Under the pieces are notes generated by a model that did no database searches, had not been told where the DNA came from, and saw only the letters and a list, made by a program, of their open reading frames with translations. Shown here piece after piece: positions 1 through 6,601 of a DNA stretch of 64,000 bases; position 1 is the stretch's first letter, and each line of letters starts with the position of its first letter. A program made the translations under genes and the position numbers. Origin of the DNA: Anthracocystis setariae. Taxonomy: Eukaryota; Basidiomycota; Ustilaginomycetes; Ustilaginales; Ustilaginaceae. The stretch spans positions 1-64,000 of the forward strand of contig CAKMXJ010000006.1 of the NCBI GenBank assembly GCA_928724745.1. The letters are read 5' to 3'.

Positions 1-28
1 CCTAACCCTAACCCCCTAACCCTAACCC
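1..28. repeat. Telomeric repeat (CCCTAA)n
   Basis: The window opens with CCTAACCCTAACCCCCTAAC and continues with one more CCTAACCC, about four to five copies of the TTAGGG-type telomere repeat on the C-rich strand. This is the orientation expected at a left chromosome end. One unit has extra C residues. The repeat abuts an open copia reading frame with no subtelomeric spacer. Confidence 0.9.
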
Positions 29-1833
29 AAAACGCCGCACCTCAACAACACACATCGGAAGACCCAAATAGCTGGCCCTACCTTACCCCAGAAGAGAGAG
101 CGGCAGGAATCCAGACTCCACCTGGTTCACCACCAGGCTCACCACGCCTGGACGCACTCGCAGCCCTCGAAGAAACCGACGGAGTCGAAAACCCGACGTC
201 GGGATTGGATGATTCGGACCCAATCGGGCTACTCGACGACGAACCACGAACAATTACCCAGGCTTTCCGAAGACCCGACTGGGAATTGTGGAAACAGGCC
301 GTGAACAGGGAACTTGCGTCGCACAAAAACAACAACACCTGGAATCTTGTGACCCCTCCTAAGGACGCAAACGTCATCGGAAGTCGATGGGTCTTCAAGA
401 TCAAACGGAAAAGCGACGGAACCATCGACAAGTACAAAGCTCGCTTGGTAGCACAGGGATTTGCACAGAAACACGGCATAGACTACGACGAAACCTTCGC
501 ACCCGTTGTGAAGCTAGCGACACTCCGTCTGCTCATGATCCTAAGTCTACAGATTGGATTGACTATCTACCAAATGGATGTCGAAACCGCCTACCTCAAT
601 GGCGAAATTGACAAAGATATATACATGCGACCGCCGCCTCGAGAACCCGACGCAGATCCTCACACCCCGGGTCTGCTTTGCAAGTTAAACAAATCGCTTT
701 ACGGCCTCAAACAAGCCGGTCGTACTTGGTACCAAAAGGCGGACTCGACTTTGCGAGGAATGGGTTTCAAGCGCAGTAACCACGATTCCGCGCTCTACAT
801 CAAAAACCCGACGTCGGGGTCCGAGACTCACCCGCTCGTCCTCACACTATACGTGGATGACATACTCATCTTCGCTCGCTCTAAACCCCTCGCCGAAACC
901 GTAATGAACGACCTCAGGAAGCACTTCAAGATGACAGGTGGAGAACAGCTTGACTACATTCTAGGCATTCAAGTGAAACAATCGCCGGACTCCATACACT
1001 TGTCCCAAACCAGCTACATCCGACGGCTCCTTCTGACTTACGGGCTCGAATCTGCCAACATCGTACACACTCCGCTCAACCCGAGTGCCAACATAACAGA
1101 AGGGGACCTCCTCTCCTCATCAGAACATTCCAAGTATAGGAGCATCGTCGGCCAAATCCTCTACATTGCGACATGCACGAGACCTGATATCAGTTATGCT
1201 ATACAGAGACTCAGCCGCGAACTTGCAAACCCGCATTCCAATGCTATGGTTCAGGCGAAGCACTTGTTACGTTACCTCAAGGGAACAGAAACCCACGGTC
1301 TGGAATATAAACCCGCCGTCGGGTTTCCAATCCACGACATGAACCTTGATTTCGGGTCCCTACTTCAAACATTCACCGACGCAGATCACGCGGGGGACAC
1401 ACTGACTTCGAGATCAACGTCGGGAATTGTTAACACGATTAATACTATGCCATATAGCTGGATCTCTAAGCTACAATCCATCATCACGGACTCTACGACG
1501 TACGCTGAATACGTAGCTATGGCTGAAGCAGCAAAGGAAATTACGTGGTGCCGATGGCTACTCGAAGAACTCGGCCTGAAAGTCAAGAACCCGACGCAAC
1601 TCATGGTGGATAACCGCGCGGCCATCGAACTCGCCAAGGAACCCAAGTTTCACAACAGGACCAAGCATTTTCGCCTCAAGTATCACATTACCCGATCATA
1701 CCAAGCAGAAGGATTACTGATCGTGAAGCCAGTCTCAACAACGAACCAACTGGCCGACATTCTCACTAAGGCATTGGAAAAGAACAAAGTCCAAGTCAAC
1801 CGCGAGAATCTCCACATACTTCCCACAAATTAG
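28..1833 (+). pseudogene. Ty1/copia pol, 5'-truncated by the telomere (RT and RNase H)
   Basis: This frame is open from the telomere junction to the TAG at 1831-1833, about 601 codons. The part before base 205 is also open, and the 205 codon is TTG, so the true start is lost. The reverse transcriptase shows the copia signatures GSRWVFKIKRKSDG, YKARLVAQGF, QMDVETAYLNGE, SLYGLKQAGRTW and YVDD. The RNase H follows, with TYAEYVAMAEAAKE and QLADILTKAL at the end. Gag, protease and integrase are missing, so the copy cannot move by itself. The surviving part carries no stop or frameshift, so the truncation is probably recent. The palindrome CCCGACGTCGGG occurs twice inside the coding sequence, where it encodes NPTSG. 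Confidence 0.93.
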
Positions 1834-2003
1834 GAAAACCCGACGACGGGTTTCTCCTTTCATCAATTAATCATCAAGATCCGTATATGCACACCCACGA
1901 CTCGACGCGCTTTCCCTGAAAAACATCAAAAACAACACAAAATATCCGAACAAGACCAACACCGAAAATAACAATAAAAGCCAACAAAATAACTGGACCC
2001 TGC

Positions 2004-3758
2004 ATGAACACGCGACCCAAGATACAGCAACACCCTTCGGATCACAGAACCCGACGTCGGGATTACACTTCCAGTCTAAATCCACATGATTCAGCCCTCG
2101 ACTCACAAAATTACAATAAATCACCACTAACACTACAAGCCACTGATATGTCACATTGCGCAATCACATCCACCAAGATGAAGTTCGGCGCATCCGAAAG
2201 AACTCACCATCGGGTCACGAGACCCGACGGCTGGCTCACACCACATACGGCGCCACCTGCGGAACGAACCGAACAAAGCATTACACAACAAAGGATTGAA
2301 ATAGAGGCGCAAATCAACAAAAGAACCCTCAGCACGCCTTCTCATACGCTCCCCTCGCTCACCTCTCCGACCACCAACACCATACCAACCGAAGCTCAGC
2401 AAGACACAATGGGCAAGCGACTCTCTCAAGCGAAAAGAGATGCCCTCGCCAAGGCAAACGAGGCCAGACGAAAAAAGGCCGCCAACAACAGCGACGAAGC
2501 CAACACCAACCCCGTCGCCAGCGTCGCCATCAATACCGACACTCCCGTTACCGACGCCAGCAACATCGGCACCAACTCCGACACACAAGCCTCCCCTCAA
2601 GAGGGCCAAGAAGAGGCTATGGAAGTCGATGAAGAACCCCCAGCTCCGACAAGCGAGGGAACATCACCATCAAGCGCTCGGCCCTCTGTCACACAAGACA
2701 TGGCTATCGACATTCACCCTCCTCCGTCGTCGCCGCCGCCTGCTAACCCCAACCCGGCATCACAAGTCGCTCGTTCACCCCGGAACAGCGCTACCGTCCC
2801 TTCCAACGAAGGCAACGGTACTACTACCTCGTCGACCGCGCCCCGTGCGGCCGGTCACTCGCTACGTCTACGCAACCGACCACTACCTACGCTAAGGCCA
2901 GCAACCACCATCACCGGCGATGACGAGTCACCCGAAATTCGACCCCTTTTCCTCAACTCGGATGACTCTCTCGTCGACGGTGACTTTGAACTGGACCCCG
3001 CCTACGACCGAGGCAACGAGGAAACGGAGCAGAGCACCCCTGCTCGCCGAACGAACGGACCAAATCCCTCCCGAGCGATCGAGCTCGAGGAGTCAACCAC
3101 CTCGCCCCCTCCCCGCCGCATCGTTGGAGCGGCCGCCAACGCTGTCGCCGCTTCGGAAGCAAACTTTGAGGCCAACGAGGTACAACCCGCCGGTGGATCG
3201 ATGGAACACCCTCTACCCTCGCACCTTGCATGGTCGGGGGCCCTCACTCCGGGGGTTCCGTTATCGAAGCAGAAGCGCTTCGTAGTTCCAGCCGGCGTAG
3301 TGCTCAACTCACGACGGCACTTCGCTCGGCTGGATGAACCTCACCACCCCGGCCTCGTAGTCATGGAACCCGGCTGTCGAGAGTGTCAACTCATCGGAGT
3401 GCACTGCTCATTCGGCGCTGGAGTAAACCATCAGGGAAAGAAACGAGACCCCGCCCGCGGGTCTTGTGATCATTGCATGATCATCTCGAAACCCTGCCGT
3501 GGACTAGGCTACGAAGGCAAGAGGACAAGGAAACTGGCGACAATTGACGACCTCCGCAGCAAGCTGAACGAGGCCAAAGAGATCTGTATCGACGCAATCG
3601 TTGCTTCGAGAACTGGAAAGCCGACGCCGAAGAAATGGGACCCATCCTATTTCATCAAACTTATTGGTCAGGCCGAAGAACTTGTCGACAAACGTGAAGC
3701 GCCTGGCCCGCGAAGTAGGTTCGCTCAAGCGTCTGGTTCCAATGTCTCGGGTCATTAA
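2004..3758 (+). CDS. Extra copia ORF between pol and 3' LTR, Zn2Cys6-like cysteine cluster
   Basis: This 584-codon ORF starts at ATG 2004 and lies 170 bp after pol in another frame. It ends 80 bp before the 3' LTR. An alternative start is ATG 2409 (MGKRLSQAKRDALAK). The N-terminal and middle parts are low-complexity, rich in Pro, Ser, Thr and acidic residues. Residues 458-498 form C-X2-C-X6-C-X19-C-X2-C-X6-C, the spacing of a fungal Zn2Cys6 binuclear cluster except for a long central loop. A basic stretch (GKRTRK) and a short coiled-coil-like helix (DDLRSKLNEAKE) follow, as in dimeric zinc-cluster factors. Copia elements normally have no gene here, although env-like third ORFs are known in some LTR elements. 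DNA binding is inferred only from the cysteine spacing; a Gag-like or host-derived zinc protein is the alternative. Confidence 0.7.
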   Translation: MNTRPKIQQHPSDHRTRRRDYTSSLNPHDSALDSQNYNKSPLTLQATDMSHCAITSTKMKFGASERTHHRVTRPDGWLTPHTAPPAERTEQSITQQRIEIEAQINKRTLSTPSHTLPSLTSPTTNTIPTEAQQDTMGKRLSQAKRDALAKANEARRKKAANNSDEANTNPVASVAINTDTPVTDASNIGTNSDTQASPQEGQEEAMEVDEEPPAPTSEGTSPSSARPSVTQDMAIDIHPPPSSPPPANPNPASQVARSPRNSATVPSNEGNGTTTSSTAPRAAGHSLRLRNRPLPTLRPATTITGDDESPEIRPLFLNSDDSLVDGDFELDPAYDRGNEETEQSTPARRTNGPNPSRAIELEESTTSPPPRRIVGAAANAVAASEANFEANEVQPAGGSMEHPLPSHLAWSGALTPGVPLSKQKRFVVPAGVVLNSRRHFARLDEPHHPGLVVMEPGCRECQLIGVHCSFGAGVNHQGKKRDPARGSCDHCMIISKPCRGLGYEGKRTRKLATIDDLRSKLNEAKEICIDAIVASRTGKPTPKKWDPSYFIKLIGQAEELVDKREAPGPRSRFAQASGSNVSGH

Positions 3759-3838
3759 GACCCGCCGTGAAATACCACCATCCTGTCGTGTAATGATTGA
3801 TTGTGCCTGAAGTGTGTGAAGTGTTCAACGCGGGGGAC

Positions 3839-4620
3839 TGTTGGAACTCCAAGTTCCACATGCCGTCTCACACTTAGAGCATTTCACCCTTCGGCCATAA
3901 ACCCGACGTCGGGATTTGCAATCCGCATGCGGGACTTGGTATCCTGACCGGATCCAACTGACCACGACGCGACTTGTTGCAAATCAAGAAATTCCCACAC
4001 ACACGTTCAAGACAAGAGGTTCGAAACATTGTCTAAGAACCCGAGGTCGGGTTTTGATAATTCCGGATGCGTCCTCAAGAAGAAAACACGGATCCCCCCA
4101 ATACGACCAGGAGGCGGACCCCACAGCGAAAGATCGATGCCAACGACCAAGTAAGAGGATTACGCTATAGGCATCGCAGCATTCGCCAAGGAATGTTCAG
4201 CGCGAACATAAGGAAGCACCATAGCGGGCTCGACATGCATATAAGCACCTCCTCGTCATGACTCGTTAGTGTCCTTGGAATACATCGAATCTTTCCCCTA
4301 TTCACCCTTATCATATCTTCTCTCCGACAACTCGCTGAGTGGTCATCAAAGTACTTATAGTATTCATCGTTCAAGCTTCCTACCTCTGCAAAACGACGTG
4401 AGCGTACGAAACCCGACGTGGATCTTTGGAATAATAACAAAGATAACGTTCGGATATCCTAAGACTTCCGGGATCCTAACAAACCCGCAGTTTGTCAGAA
4501 CCCGACGTCGGGGTTGATCACCCGACGCCTACTTCCGTAAGTCACGCCCAAAAGTCAGAATTAACTATTCCTTTTGGCTTCGCCGTAAGGCCGTCATTCC
4601 TTATTTGCTATTCTTTCACA
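3839..4620 (+). mobile_element. 3' LTR of the telomere-truncated copia element
   Basis: The LTR begins TGTTGGAACTCC directly after a purine tract (CGCGGGGGAC, 3829-3838) and ends CTATTCTTTCACA, giving 782 bp with TG...CA ends. The borders are set by alignment with the inverted solo copy at 16776-17572. It holds a CATATAAG TATA-like box at 4238-4245 and two perfect CCCGACGTCGGG palindromes (3902-3913, 4501-4512), plus the variant CCCGAGGTCGGG at 4040-4051. The right flank (CCGAG, 4621-4625) is gypsy LTR sequence; the matching left flank is lost at the telomere. Confidence 0.88.
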
Positions 4621-4931
4621 CCGAGATGGCGTTGCCGCGATCCGGCGTCTCTGCGCTGTCGAACGACCGCAATCCAACCGTTATGGACGAGAACGGCTGG
4701 GAGAGACCCTTTGAGCCGCACTCACTCCGAAAGCGGCTGAGAAGCGTGTTTTCCACCGCTTCAACCTTGTCGCCCGTGAGTAGCGCCACTGCTAAATTCG
4801 GCGCACTGCTGGCCACGTGCCTCCCCTCACCCGAACGCGAGGGCGGTTGACTGTAGCCCTCTTAACCGCGCTTGAACCGAGGGCGGCCGAATAACCAGTT
4901 CTCTGCCGTCTCGGCTTCGCTGCCTGTAACA
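4621..4931 (-). mobile_element. Ty3/gypsy LTR fragment, interrupted by copia
   Basis: This fragment aligns at roughly 92% identity by eye with the right part of the LTR at 13680-14433 and ends at the same GCCTGTAACA terminus. Read on the minus strand, it starts TGTTACAGGCAGCG. The other end is cut exactly where the copia 3' LTR stops, so copia inserted into this LTR. It has the same orientation as the gag-pol at 10003-13283 and could be the remains of that element's 3' LTR. Confidence 0.8.
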
Positions 4932-5542
4932 CTGACCAGGGTAGGGCTAGGGCTAGGTTCAGGTCCCAAAAAATTTTAGCCCTAGGGCCTGGAAGACAAC
5001 TTGCTTAGATAGTGTCTGATATGGCTCCTGCATGCCAGAGAACCCCAGCGCACATCAAAAAATGGCCACTTATTATGCCAGAAGAGTCCAACCCTACGGG
5101 GGTAGGGCCTGGCCGACACGTTTCACCCTACCCAGCTGCAACCGCAACCGGTACAGCATTGACCTTGCAGATACAGCCATTTGGCACCATTTGACATGTA
5201 TGTCATTAAGAGATGCAGTCCATCCAAGCCACTTTTTTGGTCCACAAAATGCTCCCATGGTCCCCCCTTTGGATTTGGCCGTTTTTCAACTTCTGCTGCC
5301 CCTACACCCTCAGTATGCATTCCCCATCCCTGCTTTCTTGCATACATTCCTATTTCACCATTACGCACCTTCCTGCGGCATCAGATCCCTCAAAATCCAA
5401 AAAAAGTTCTCAGACCCTACCTCGACCCGGGGTCCCAACCCTACTTTTGGTGACCCGCCCTGACCTGTTTTTATAGTCAACTTGCGTAGGGCCACTTAAT
5501 GACTTCAACCAAACTCACCTAGCACTATCCAGTGATGCATAG
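4932..5542. other. Non-coding stretch with scattered TAGGG/CCCTA motifs
   Basis: No supportable gene is present. The sequence is dotted with GGGTAGGG, TAGGGCTAGGG, CCCTACGGGGGTAGGG and CCCTACC motifs on both strands, resembling degenerate telomere-type repeats, although no regular array can be followed. Confidence 0.4.
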
Positions 5543-6028
5543 AAAAGGGGGTGTTATGTCTTCAGCCCTACCCCAAGATCCCCTTGTAACCACATTGGAG
5601 CCTCCCACCACTACAGGCCCCACGGTGCCTTCCTGTGGGCGCCCTGCTTCCCTTCCCTTGCCATCAACCAGGAAGGCCAGGCGTACAGCTTGCCACACAG
5701 GGACAGGCGTGACTACCTGCAAGGGCTTGCCGGTGTCTTTAGCTACGGTGACTACACCAAGCTGCAGATCAGCTTTGCAGAGGCCAAGGTCAGCCTTGAC
5801 TTTCCCCCCGGTGCACTCTGCTTCTTCCCCTCCCATGTGCTGCACCACTTCAACTCTCCTATTCTGGAAGGAGAGACTCGGGGAAGCATGACCATGTTCA
5901 TGTCCAGTGATGTGGCCAAGTGGGATGGCTATGGCGGCCGGGCCTGTGACACACCTGAAGAGGTCAAGCAGGCCTACCGTCAACAGTGCCTGGATGCCTG
6001 GCAGCTGTTCCAGCCACTGCCTCAGTAG
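5543..6028 (+). pseudogene. 2-oxoglutarate/Fe(II) dioxygenase-like fragment (TET/JBP-like?)
   Basis: The frame opens after a TAG at 5540-5542 and closes with the TAG at 6026-6028, with no ATG before its conserved part, so it is a C-terminal fragment or a 3' exon. It shows the outline of a double-stranded beta-helix dioxygenase: an HxD iron motif (PHRDRRD, His codon at 5696), a PPGALCFFP turn, a distal histidine (HVLHHF) and an arginine (GETRGSM) in the position that binds 2-oxoglutarate. The arrangement recalls the TET/JBP-like dioxygenases linked to transposons in basidiomycetes. This family call is my inference from motif order; another 2OG family is possible. The neighbouring ORF at 6602-9463 is on the opposite strand. 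Confidence 0.5.
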
Positions 6029-6601
6029 TTAGTTCATTCCGTGTCTCAGTGTTCATCCCGTGTCTCAACTTGATCTCTTACTTAATCCCGTGTTTCCAAT
6101 TTGATCTCAGAGTCTAGTGTCCTGTGTTTTCCAAAGTGGAGTGGCACGTGTTCAAAGTCTGGTGGCACGTGTTCAAAGCCTGGTGATGTGTCTCTGACAA
6201 GCAAAAAACAAGGAATGCATCAACATTTAGTGAGAGCGCACATCCGCCCAGGTCAAATTGCTGACTGTTATAGCTCGGTGTGGCGGAGGATTAACATTGC
6301 GTACAATGCGGCAACACCAGAAATTCAAACCCCCCTTGGGATTCGAACCTGGTGCCCAGCCCGTCAAGGCCAGCCCCTTTTCCATAAATGGTTCTCAATG
6401 ACTCCGAGGAGATCAACCACTGAGCTAATAGCACTCTTGTTGCCGGTCTGGTCTCCTTTACCGTACATCTACCAATTTCTCTCACCATTGCTCACCGCTA
6501 ATCCATTCAGCTCACCACACGTACTTAAATCCTTCACCGCATTCAAGAAAAGCAATCCAAAATCACATCCCAAAATCACAGCACAAATTGGGAACACAAA
6601 A
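6029..6601. other. Spacer between dioxygenase fragment and orphan ORF
   Basis: Short near-repeats occur near the left end (GTGTCTCA and CGTGTTCAAAG direct copies around 6040-6180). The only structured feature I see is the tRNA-like segment listed separately. No coding sequence is supported. Confidence 0.4.
6322..6436 (-). ncRNA. tRNA-like / Pol III promoter remnant (SINE candidate)
   Basis: On the minus strand a good A box (TAGCTCAGTGG) is followed about 68 nt later by a perfect B box (GGTTCGAATCC). The distance is too long for an ordinary tRNA, and the T stem does not pair cleanly, so this is a tRNA-derived repeat or a decayed intron-containing tRNA and not a functional tRNA gene. Confidence 0.4.

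Noticed and set aside
205..210. Start of the first copia ORF at 205
   Set aside because: The codon is TTG and the frame is open further upstream to the telomere, so this is not a translation start but an artefact of truncation.
5012..5476. Several 60-140 codon ORFs right of the gypsy LTR fragment
   Set aside because: They overlap in several frames, lack homology and follow repeated CCCTA/TAGGG words.
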